NCBI GenBank assembly: GCA_964634355.1
Contig: CAZWIF010000063.1
Span: 1-6,206, forward strand
DNA from: CAKPSH01 sp964634355
GTDB taxonomy: Bacteria; Bacillota; Clostridia; TANB77; CAG-508
Direction: 5' to 3'
DNA length: 6,206 nucleotides
Part shown: piece by piece, positions 1 to 5,683 of the stretch
Layout of the letters: each line of letters starts with the position of its first letter
Position numbering within the stretch: the stretch's first letter is position 1
Program-made: the position numbers and the translations under genes
Notes under the pieces: generated by a model
The model's database searches: none
What the model saw: the letters and a program-made list of their open reading frames with translations, nothing else
Told to the model about the DNA's origin: nothing

Positions 1-21
1 CGAATCCATCTCTGCCCACCA
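1..21 (+). tRNA. 3' end of a tRNA gene (partial, isotype unresolved)
   Basis: The first 21 bases fit the 3' end of a tRNA exactly. Bases 1-5 (CGAAT) are the end of a TTCGAAT T-loop, 6-10 (CCATC) are the 3' strand of the T stem, 11-17 (TCTGCCC) are the 3' strand of the acceptor stem, base 18 is an A discriminator, and 19-21 are an encoded CCA. The missing 5' acceptor strand should read GGGCAGA. The anticodon lies outside the window, so the amino acid cannot be given. An intrinsic terminator starts eight bases later, which fits the last tRNA of a transcription unit. Confidence 0.85.
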
Positions 22-28
22 AAAAAGA

Positions 29-53
29 GTAATACTGAAAAGTATTGCTTTTT
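29..53 (+). terminator. Intrinsic terminator of the tRNA unit
   Basis: GTAATACT (29-36) and AGTATTGC (41-48) form an 8-bp stem with one G-U pair, closed by a GAAA loop and followed by TTTTT (49-53). The A-run before the stem can pair with the T-run, so the hairpin may also work in the other direction. It stands directly after the tRNA and before the promoter-like site of the next gene. Confidence 0.8.
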
Positions 54-74
54 ATTTATATTTTAGTGTATAAT
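45..74 (+). promoter_or_regulatory. Probable promoter for the small ORF and DUF1836 gene
   Basis: A perfect -10 box TATAAT lies at 69-74. The best -35 candidate is TTGCTT at 45-50 (3 of 6 matches, 18-base spacer), which overlaps the end of the tRNA terminator. Transcription would start near base 81, giving a leader of about 29 bases before the ATG at 110. The preceding terminator makes a new promoter here necessary, but the -35 is weak and TATAAT arises easily by chance in AT-rich DNA. Confidence 0.5.
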
Positions 75-109
75 ATCATTGAGAATTTTTATCGAAAGGA
101 TTGATTAGA

Positions 110-265
110 ATGCAAATTAAGGAAATAAGATTATTAGATGTTGATATTTATCAAAACGAAGAAAAAATTTTTTCTGGTAAGGTTGAAGATGCATATTCTC
201 AATACGGAAATTGCGAAACTAAAGATATACATTTTGAAGATGGAAAGATGACAATTTCTTTATAG
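110..265 (+). CDS. Small protein of unknown function (51 aa) upstream of the DUF1836 regulator
   Basis: This 51-residue reading frame begins MQIKEIRLLDVDIY and ends in TISL. I do not recognise it as a named family. Support for a real gene is positional: GAAAGGA at 94-100 is 9 bases before the ATG, there is a -10 box upstream, and the frame ends 18 bases before the DUF1836 gene, whose own ribosome site (GAAAGGGG, 265-272) begins on the last base of this stop codon. That tight spacing implies one operon. The protein has no membrane segment or signal peptide. It alternates hydrophobic and polar residues (VDIY, KIFSG, DIHFEDGKMTISL), which suggests a small beta-rich fold, and has one cysteine (Cys35) in the middle. 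It could be a partner or co-regulated product of the DUF1836 protein; that is inference. Confidence 0.65.
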   Translation: MQIKEIRLLDVDIYQNEEKIFSGKVEDAYSQYGNCETKDIHFEDGKMTISL

Positions 266-283
266 AAAGGGGTTTAGTTATTT

Positions 284-778
284 ATGAGTGAAAATAATAA
301 TGATATATCAAATTTTCATATTCCTAGATGGAATGAAATACCCAGTATCGATTTATATTTAGATCAAACTGTAACTTTGCTTGAAAGTTATTTACAAAAT
401 TATATAGGAAATAAAGAAGAAAAAATAATTACAAAAACTATGATTAACAACTATGTTAAAGCAGGACTTTTAAAAGCTCCTAAAAAGAAAAAATATCAAA
501 AAACACATATTGCTACATTATTCGTTATCTGCACATTAAAACAAATATATAGTATTAATGATATAAACGAACTCATACACTTAGCAATCAAAACTACTAA
601 AATAAATAATGCCTATGACCAATTTTGCACAGCATTAGAAAAAGCTACTGCATTGACCTTTGCTGGTGAAGAATATACCGATGATGACAACATGACAGAA
701 GAAAAATATCTTTTAAAAAATGTTGTTCAATCTTTCGCAAATAAATTATATGTTGAGAAAACATTTCTACATAAATAA
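284..778 (+). CDS. DUF1836 domain protein, predicted MerR-like DNA-binding regulator
   Basis: At 164 residues this is close to the usual DUF1836 length. The family signature is visible: IPRWNEIPSIDLYLDQTVTL at 13-32, then KIITKTMINNYVKAGLL at 47-63, followed by a basic stretch APKKKKYQKTH (65-75) and the helices IATLFVICTLKQIYSINDI (76-94). The region at about 48-95 resembles the winged helix-turn-helix of MerR-type regulators, with the basic stretch likely to contact DNA. The C-terminal third (from about 105) is helical and may serve in dimerisation or ligand sensing. There is no membrane segment, so it should be cytoplasmic. The targets of this family are unknown to me. The ATG at 284 is preceded by GAAAGGGG with an 11-base spacer. 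It follows the 51-residue gene in one transcription unit, and a hairpin that overlaps its stop codon ends the unit. The DUF1836 call is firm; the role as transcription factor is inferred from the fold. Confidence 0.9.
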   Translation: MSENNNDISNFHIPRWNEIPSIDLYLDQTVTLLESYLQNYIGNKEEKIITKTMINNYVKAGLLKAPKKKKYQKTHIATLFVICTLKQIYSINDINELIHLAIKTTKINNAYDQFCTALEKATALTFAGEEYTDDDNMTEEKYLLKNVVQSFANKLYVEKTFLHK

Positions 779-797
779 GGACTATATGTCCTTTTTT
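777..797. terminator. Small hairpin terminator shared by convergent genes
   Basis: AAGGAC (777-782) and GTCCTT (788-793) form a perfect 6-bp stem around a TATAT loop, followed on the plus strand by more T residues to 797. It overlaps the TAA of the DUF1836 gene and lies just beyond the stop of the converging DUF5665 gene. On the minus strand the tract after the stem is only ATTTAT, so it is probably stronger for the plus-strand unit and at best a weak bidirectional terminator. Confidence 0.7.
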
Positions 798-1098
798 ATT
801 TATTTAATTGTACAATCTCTATTATATCCGCAATATACTGACTTATTATGGGTATATTAAGTGTTATTATTCTTTGTAAAATAATTATAATTATTGCTGT
901 TACTATTGAAAATCCCACTCCTATACCTACTCCTTTTGCAATTCCTGATAAAAGGTTTCTCCATAATAATTTTTTCCAATTGCCTATAATCTCACTTAAT
1001 TCAATTATTTTATTTCTTCTTAGAGTATCATTTAAATTTTGAATATTTTGTTCTAATGTTTCAATAGTCTTATTATTAACCCCCATAAAATCACCCAT
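796..1098 (-). CDS. DUF5665 family small membrane protein
   Basis: This 100-residue protein (from the outer ATG) fits the DUF5665 family of Firmicutes. A short helical, charged N-terminal part (about 10-45) leads into the family core WKKLLWRNLLSGIAKGVGIG (41-60), then a single hydrophobic membrane helix VGFSIVTAIIIIILQRIIT (61-79), and a conserved end NIPIISQYIADIIEIVQ (81-97). The Gly-rich stretch GIAKGVGIGVG may allow close helix packing. The N-terminal half is probably cytoplasmic. No biochemical role is known to me. Two starts are possible. The ATG at 1098 has AAAGG about 13 bases upstream, which is far. The ATG at 1086 (96 residues) has GGTGA four bases upstream and a more usual leader length from the promoter-like site at 1118-1147. 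The family match does not depend on the choice. The gene converges on the DUF1836 gene and is a single-gene unit. Confidence 0.85.
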   Translation of the reverse strand: MGDFMGVNNKTIETLEQNIQNLNDTLRRNKIIELSEIIGNWKKLLWRNLLSGIAKGVGIGVGFSIVTAIIIIILQRIITLNIPIISQYIADIIEIVQLNK

Positions 1099-1117
1099 TA
1101 ATTATGATTAACCTTTT

Positions 1118-1147
1118 TTTATAATTTAATCACAAAAATATTGTCTA
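1118..1147 (-). promoter_or_regulatory. Probable promoter of the DUF5665 gene
   Basis: On the minus strand TAGACA (1147-1142; 5 of 6 to TTGACA) is followed after 18 bases by TATAAA (1123-1118; 5 of 6 to TATAAT). Transcription would start near 1111, only about 13 bases before the ATG at 1098 but about 25 before the ATG at 1086, which favours the inner start. The site lies between the gene and the terminator of the operon on its right, as expected for a separate unit. Confidence 0.55.
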
Positions 1148-1193
1148 GATGTTAAAAATTATATGTGGGAGATTAAGAAAAATGGCACTGTTT

Positions 1194-1223
1194 AAAAATC
1201 CATCTGAGCAATTCTCAGATGGA
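1194..1223 (-). terminator. Strong intrinsic terminator of the ftsY-UPF0182 operon
   Basis: A perfect 10-bp inverted repeat, TCCATCTGAG (1199-1208) and CTCAGATGGA (1214-1223), encloses a five-base loop. Read on the minus strand it starts six bases after the UPF0182 stop codon and is followed by TTTTT (1198-1194). A CTTTT on the other side could give some activity on the plus strand too. It is the strongest terminator in the window and separates the operon from the DUF5665 promoter. Confidence 0.9.
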
Positions 1224-1229
1224 CTTTTA

Positions 1230-4034
1230 CTATTCATCTATTATATTATTTGTTTCATCTATAATATTTACATCTTCACTTAATGTATTAATTTTATTAG
1301 CCTCTTCTTTTTCTTGTTCCTTTATTAATGTCTCCAACTGTGTAATTAAATCTTGCAGTTTTGTTATATCTTTTCCCATTTGTTCCCAATCTGTAATATT
1401 GCTTGAATCATATAAATTATTATTTGCTTTTATAATTGATTCTATTAACTCGTCTACAGTATCTGTATTTTCTACTTCTATTTCAACAGAGTTTTGTGAT
1501 GATAACAAATTTTCTAATGCTTCATCTAAATTATTTCCTATTGCCACTTTACTTCCCGAAGCCACTACTATCTTCTTAAGTATTGGTGTACTATCTGTTT
1601 CATTCAAAGATAATTGATATATTGGTACTACATACAATAATGTATTATCTATTGGGACAATGACCATATTCTTAATTACTTTAGTTCCAGTTACATTCAA
1701 CGTAGAAATATTAGAGGAAATCGTCTCATCTTGACTTAATAAACTATTTAACTGCATAGGTCCTAAGATACTACTATCTTGCGAAAATTTATATAATGTC
1801 AGTTTAGTTTCTGTTCCATCTACTGTTCCAACTAGATAAGAATTCATACTTTGTTTTCCATACATAGTATATGGCAACACTATTCCTAATTTCGTTTCAT
1901 CTGAATCTACTGTCTTAAGCATTGTATAATATGGTACCATTTCTTCTCCTGCAGTTGTTGTAGTTGATGTTGAATAAGTTGCAATATCCCAGACATCATC
2001 ACCTCTATATAGTACATCTGTTGAAACATTGTGATACATCTTCAATATTTCTGCTTGTATATCATATAAAAACTCTGAATATACAAATTGACTTGATATA
2101 TCTTCGGAAATTTCTGATTCATCCTTGAATAATTCTGGATACATATTGTTATATGCCATAACTATTGGATCTGTTCTATCTGTTATATAGAAATTTACTG
2201 TTCCATCATAAGCATTAATTAAAACCTTTACTGAATTTCTTATATAATTTATTGATTGTTTAGTTCCACTATATTCAAATGTTGTTGTCTGTGAATATGG
2301 ATACTGATTTGATGTTGTATATGCATCTAATACCCATACCAAGTCCCCTGAGTCCGTAATTACCAAATATGGTTCCTCATCATATAATAAATATGGCATT
2401 ACTGTTTCTGCTCTTTCAATAATATTTCTATTTATCAATATTGAACTATCACTATCTTCAAATGCTAACTTCATGTTTCCTTGACTTATTGCTAGTATTA
2501 ATCTATCCAAAAATCCTAATTCAAGTCCTCCTTCTCCGTCATAGGTAAACTTTACATTTTGAGTGGAGCTAATTGGATAATCAAACTCATCTGAGTTCTC
2601 CTTTACTACAACATTATCATTGGTTTCTAATCCATAATATATTCTTGGTTGTTTAATCGTATCTTCAGAAAAATCATTTAATAAATATAATAGGTTACCT
2701 GTTTCATCTACACTTGATGCAGATGTAATAATAGCTCCATATCCATGTGTATATTCATATGTTTTATTATTATATGTTCTACTTTCATTTGATATCTCTC
2801 TTGCTGATACATATGCTAATTGTTTATTATACAATGTAGCACTTGTTTCATTGTATGTATAATATCCCGTTTTATCTTGTGTCTCTGTCAAAGTAGATAA
2901 TACTATATCTGACGTTACAATAGGTATATTATCAATTACATCTTCATATTCATTTACATCTTCAACAGATAATGTTCCAACATCCGAAATTTCAACTTCT
3001 TCAATGTTAATATTATACGCTGTTTTTGTAAACTCAATATTTTTAGCTATATACTCCTTCTGCTTGTCTAATTCATTTTGTTTAACGTACACAAACTGAT
3101 AGCTCACCATTACCACAAATAAAATAACTAGATATGCGGGAACTGATAATAAGCTTATTATCACTTTTTTAGAATCTTGTTTTTTAAATGCCTTTATTGC
3201 AATGAATACAGCAACAATCATTACTACTGCCAATAATCTATATCCCCATACTTGAACAAATCCTTCTGTTAAGCCTGCACCAGTTATTACTGTTTCTTCT
3301 TTATCATTTAATGTTAGGAAACTATTTAACACAACTCCCTGAGTTTTCACTACAATCAATACTGCTATCCCGATAATTGCTAGCATCGCAAAACTTAACA
3401 TTTGTTTTACAAACACACTATTTCTTAACATCTTTCCATCAATAGACTCAAAAAACATATTAAATGATATAATGTGATAAATTCCTGTGTAAACAGCTAG
3501 CCCTATTATTAAAACAATATAATAATATATCATCATCTCAATAAAAGGTTTTTGAAACATATAAAATCCTACATCTGAATTAAATATTGGATCTTTTATA
3601 CCAAATTGAGTAGCATTAAGTGAAATCATAGTTGTTTCAATTAACCATCCTGAAGTTAATGCTGCAACAATTATTGCTAATACAAATGCTATACTCTTAT
3701 TAGCCAGTTTGGGCATTTCTTTACCTTCTTGAGTAAAAAACTTTTTTAGTCCTTTTTTTATAAAAATATTTGTTATGTAAATGCTCATGAATACTATGAT
3801 AAAGTTTATTAACGTAACATACCCTAGATAAATTTTGTTTTGATTAAAAACTTCTACATATTCTTCTCCTATTTCTAGTATTTCCAAGTATTCAGCTCTA
3901 TAGCCTACATATGAATATATTGCAAACATTATAGCTACCACTAACACAATAATTAATCTCATCTTATTTTTCTTTTTAGTAGTAACAATTCTCTTTTCTC
4001 CTTGAATCTCTTCTTTGTTCTCTTCTTTTTCCAT
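1230..4034 (-). CDS. UPF0182 family (COG1615) large membrane protein
   Basis: At 934 residues this is the usual length of UPF0182. After a charged, lysine-rich N-terminus there are seven membrane segments at about 26-43, 69-92, 113-135, 168-190, 212-230, 265-282 and 291-315, which places the remaining roughly 600 residues outside the membrane. Family motifs occur in order: DPIFNSDVGFYMF (148-160), KEYIAKNIEFTKTAYNI (326-342), YTHGYG (428-433), RIYYGL (464-469), FDYP (484-487), ERAETVMPYLLYDEEPYLVI (540-559), WVLDAYTTSNQYPYS (567-581), NYIRNSVKVLINAYDG (596-611) and DPIVMAYNNMYPELF (622-636). The C-terminus holds a probable coiled coil (about 885-915) and an acidic Asn/Asp/Glu tail. The biochemical function of the family is unknown. 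I chose the ATG at 4034 because AAGGTGG (4040-4046) is five bases upstream; the in-frame GTG at 4043 lies inside that ribosome site. The gene follows ftsY by 26 bases with no terminator between, so the two are probably co-transcribed. Confidence 0.93.
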   Translation of the reverse strand: MEKEENKEEIQGEKRIVTTKKKNKMRLIIVLVVAIMFAIYSYVGYRAEYLEILEIGEEYVEVFNQNKIYLGYVTLINFIIVFMSIYITNIFIKKGLKKFFTQEGKEMPKLANKSIAFVLAIIVAALTSGWLIETTMISLNATQFGIKDPIFNSDVGFYMFQKPFIEMMIYYYIVLIIGLAVYTGIYHIISFNMFFESIDGKMLRNSVFVKQMLSFAMLAIIGIAVLIVVKTQGVVLNSFLTLNDKEETVITGAGLTEGFVQVWGYRLLAVVMIVAVFIAIKAFKKQDSKKVIISLLSVPAYLVILFVVMVSYQFVYVKQNELDKQKEYIAKNIEFTKTAYNINIEEVEISDVGTLSVEDVNEYEDVIDNIPIVTSDIVLSTLTETQDKTGYYTYNETSATLYNKQLAYVSAREISNESRTYNNKTYEYTHGYGAIITSASSVDETGNLLYLLNDFSEDTIKQPRIYYGLETNDNVVVKENSDEFDYPISSTQNVKFTYDGEGGLELGFLDRLILAISQGNMKLAFEDSDSSILINRNIIERAETVMPYLLYDEEPYLVITDSGDLVWVLDAYTTSNQYPYSQTTTFEYSGTKQSINYIRNSVKVLINAYDGTVNFYITDRTDPIVMAYNNMYPELFKDESEISEDISSQFVYSEFLYDIQAEILKMYHNVSTDVLYRGDDVWDIATYSTSTTTTAGEEMVPYYTMLKTVDSDETKLGIVLPYTMYGKQSMNSYLVGTVDGTETKLTLYKFSQDSSILGPMQLNSLLSQDETISSNISTLNVTGTKVIKNMVIVPIDNTLLYVVPIYQLSLNETDSTPILKKIVVASGSKVAIGNNLDEALENLLSSQNSVEIEVENTDTVDELIESIIKANNNLYDSSNITDWEQMGKDITKLQDLITQLETLIKEQEKEEANKINTLSEDVNIIDETNNIIDE

Positions 4035-4060
4035 TAAAACCACCTTCTAATATCTAATCT

Positions 4061-4969
4061 CTAGCCAATAATTGCTTTTGCAAAATCCTCTGCATTAAAT
4101 CTTTCCATATCATCTATCTGCTCACCAATTCCAATAAACTTAACTGGAAGTTTATTTTCATTCACAATTCCAAGTACTACTCCTCCTTTAGCTGTTCCAT
4201 CCAACTTAGTTAGAACAATCCCTGTTAATGGGGTAGTCTCTTTAAAAGCCTTTACCTGTTGTATTGCATTTTGTCCTGTTGTTGCATCTAAAACTAACAA
4301 TACTTCCTTTGCTGCATCAGGTAATTCTTTTTCAATAACTTTTTCTATTTTTAGTAGCTCGTCCATTAAATACTTTTTATTATGAAGTCTTCCTGCAGTA
4401 TCACATATCAACACATCTGCATTACTCTCCTTTGTAATCTTTATGGCATCAAAAACAACAGATGCAGGGTCTGTGCCTTCATTTCTTTTAACTATATCAC
4501 ACCCCGCTCTATTAGCCCATATTTCTAATTGTTCTACAGCCGCAGCTCTAAAAGTATCCGCTGCTGCAATTACCACCTTTTTACCTTCTTTTCTTAAATT
4601 GTTTGCAATCTTTCCGATTGACGTAGTCTTACCTACTCCATTAACGCCAACTATCAATATTACAGAAGGAGTAGTAGTAAGTTTTAATTCATTATCACAT
4701 TCTGATAGTATTTTTGCCATTTCTTCTCTTAAAGCTTCTTTCACAACTTCAGTATCTTTAATATTTTCTATTTTTATCCTATCTCTTAATCTTTCAATAA
4801 TCTCTGTTGATGTTTTAATTCCTATATCTGACATTATTAATATTTCTTCTAATTCATCAAGTAATTCTTCATCAACCTTTCTAAAGGTACTAAACACATT
4901 ATTCATTTTGTTATCAAATGAATCCTTTGTTTTACTTAGCCCCTGTTTTAATTTATCAAAAAATCCCAT
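4061..4969 (-). CDS. ftsY: FtsY, signal recognition particle receptor GTPase
   Basis: FtsY docks ribosome-nascent chain-SRP complexes at the inner membrane, and reciprocal GTP hydrolysis with Ffh hands the nascent membrane protein to SecYEG. All SRP-GTPase motifs are intact: G1 P-loop GVNGVGKTT (108-116), G2 DTFRAAA (138-144), G3 DTAGR (190-194), G4 TKLDG (254-258) and the G5 closing loop GIGEQIDDM (280-288). The N domain is a helical bundle at about 25-95. The first 25 residues (MGFFDKLKQGLSKTK...) form a basic amphipathic helix that fits the membrane-targeting element; the long acidic A domain of E. coli FtsY is absent, as in other Gram-positives. At 302 residues it is full length. The absence of an M domain after the G domain separates it from Ffh. 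AGAAAGGA lies about 10 bases before the ATG. A TATAAT at 5010-5005 is a possible -10 box without a good -35. No smc, ylxM or ffh gene is next to it. Confidence 0.97.
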   Translation of the reverse strand: MGFFDKLKQGLSKTKDSFDNKMNNVFSTFRKVDEELLDELEEILIMSDIGIKTSTEIIERLRDRIKIENIKDTEVVKEALREEMAKILSECDNELKLTTTPSVILIVGVNGVGKTTSIGKIANNLRKEGKKVVIAAADTFRAAAVEQLEIWANRAGCDIVKRNEGTDPASVVFDAIKITKESNADVLICDTAGRLHNKKYLMDELLKIEKVIEKELPDAAKEVLLVLDATTGQNAIQQVKAFKETTPLTGIVLTKLDGTAKGGVVLGIVNENKLPVKFIGIGEQIDDMERFNAEDFAKAIIG

Positions 4970-5024
4970 TAATTTTATTCCTTTCTAATATACTTGTTGT
5001 CAAAATTATATTACACACTCCTTA

Positions 5025-5060
5025 TAGAGGCAGACCTCGAGTCTGCCCTTCGATCCTCTA
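5025..5060. repeat. GC-rich nested inverted-repeat element upstream of ftsY
   Basis: GGCAGAC (5029-5035) and GTCTGCC (5041-5047) form a perfect 7-bp hairpin with a five-base loop. A second inverted repeat, TAGAGG (5025-5030) and CCTCTA (5055-5060), frames it and shares two G residues with the inner stem, so the two foldings compete. Bases 5027-5058 are about 62% G+C in otherwise very AT-rich DNA. No T-run follows on either strand, so it is not a standard terminator. The form resembles the short dispersed hairpin repeats often seen between genes of Clostridia; that identity is inference because only one copy is in the window. The left-reading gene on its right ends inside it (stop codon 5060-5058). 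Confidence 0.6.
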
Positions 5061-5612
5061 CAAATTAGATAACGTTAATGATTTTCTTTTTTTTATATTA
5101 TAGTCATTTAATTTTCCCTTATAGCATATATTAATTTTTTCTAATTTTCCAAAATCCTGTGGTCTTGCAAGCTCTGGAAGATTAACTTCAATTTCAGATT
5201 CTTCTAAAGCATATTTAACAAATTCAGCACAATAAAAATGGTTTTTTAGTCTTATTCGCTTTTTAAAAGCAATTGCTGCCAAACCTATAATATTAAAACT
5301 ATATATTCCCTTATTCACTTCAAATTTATGTATCAAAATTTTTAGTTTATCATATTGCTCATCTGTCACTTCTATAGAACAAATTTCAGCCTGAGTATTC
5401 TTAAATCTTTTAAAAGTACCTTTATCTATACTCTCGTGGACAAAACCTCCAACAAATGCTATATATGGAAATATTCTTCCAAATGAATACATTTCATTTA
5501 ATTCTTTATCCAACGAAATAGACACATGTGCATATTCTTCTTTAGTGTAATATCTAATAACCCTCGACAATATCGTACCCGTATAAGTTAATACCAAATA
5601 TATATTCTTCAT
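5058..5612 (-). CDS. Permuted papain-like cysteine hydrolase family protein (YiiX/NlpC-P60 superfamily), function unknown
   Basis: The 184-residue protein has the layout of the circularly permuted papain-like (YiiX/YaeF, LRAT-like) branch of NlpC/P60: the histidine comes first and the cysteine late. His29 lies in YAHVSISLD (27-35), after a strand IYLVLTYTGTILSRVIRYYT (4-23). Cys128 starts the helix CAEFVKYALEES (128-139), matching the usual C-S/A-E-F/L-V catalytic helix. Further conserved-looking blocks are MYSFGRIFPYIAFVGGFVHE (41-60), YSFNIIGLAAIAFKKRIR (104-121) and PELARPQDFGKL (146-157). There is no lipobox or clear signal peptide, so it is probably cytoplasmic or loosely membrane-bound. 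Members of the superfamily cut or transfer at peptide, amide or thioester bonds; the substrate here is unknown. AGGAG sits five bases before the ATG. A promoter-like site lies upstream, and the stop codon falls in the hairpin element before ftsY. The superfamily call is fairly secure; activity is inferred. Confidence 0.72.
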   Translation of the reverse strand: MKNIYLVLTYTGTILSRVIRYYTKEEYAHVSISLDKELNEMYSFGRIFPYIAFVGGFVHESIDKGTFKRFKNTQAEICSIEVTDEQYDKLKILIHKFEVNKGIYSFNIIGLAAIAFKKRIRLKNHFYCAEFVKYALEESEIEVNLPELARPQDFGKLEKINICYKGKLNDYNIKKRKSLTLSNL

Positions 5613-5651
5613 TATTGCTCCTATTTTTATTATATGTTTCTTTATTTATTT

Positions 5652-5681
5652 ATAATATCATATTTAATATAATTCTTGCAA
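5652..5681 (-). promoter_or_regulatory. Probable promoter of the papain-like gene
   Basis: On the minus strand TTGCAA (5681-5676; 4 of 6 to TTGACA) and TATTAT (5657-5652; 5 of 6 to TATAAT) are 18 bases apart. The -10 is preceded by TGA, giving an extended -10 (TGnTATTAT). Transcription would start near 5645, about 33 bases before the ATG. The site begins only a few bases beyond the upstream gene's stop codon. No terminator is seen between the two genes, so read-through from upstream is also possible. Confidence 0.5.
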
Positions 5682-5683
5682 TT

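Noticed and set aside
848..1042. Plus-strand open frame of 64 residues
   Set aside because: It lies antisense inside the DUF5665 gene and its hydrophobic run is the reverse of that gene's membrane helix.
1182..1283. Plus-strand 33-residue frame starting MALFKNPSEQFSDG with a GGGAG upstream
   Set aside because: Its first half is the terminator hairpin and the rest is antisense to the end of the UPF0182 gene; the residues follow from those sequences and there is no clear promoter.
1219..1617. Plus-strand open frame of 132 residues, rich in Ser and hydrophobic residues
   Set aside because: It is entirely antisense to the UPF0182 coding sequence, has no ribosome site, and its composition is that expected from the reverse of AT-rich coding DNA.
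4443..4988. Plus-strand open frame of 181 residues
   Set aside because: It is antisense to ftsY, whose GTPase motifs are all intact on the other strand.
5029..5047. Hairpin read as a terminator between the papain-like gene and ftsY
   Set aside because: No T-run follows the stem on either strand, so I list it as a repeat element.
4918..5103. Plus-strand open frame of 61 residues across the ftsY leader and hairpin element
   Set aside because: It lacks a ribosome site and overlaps two well-supported minus-strand genes at its ends.
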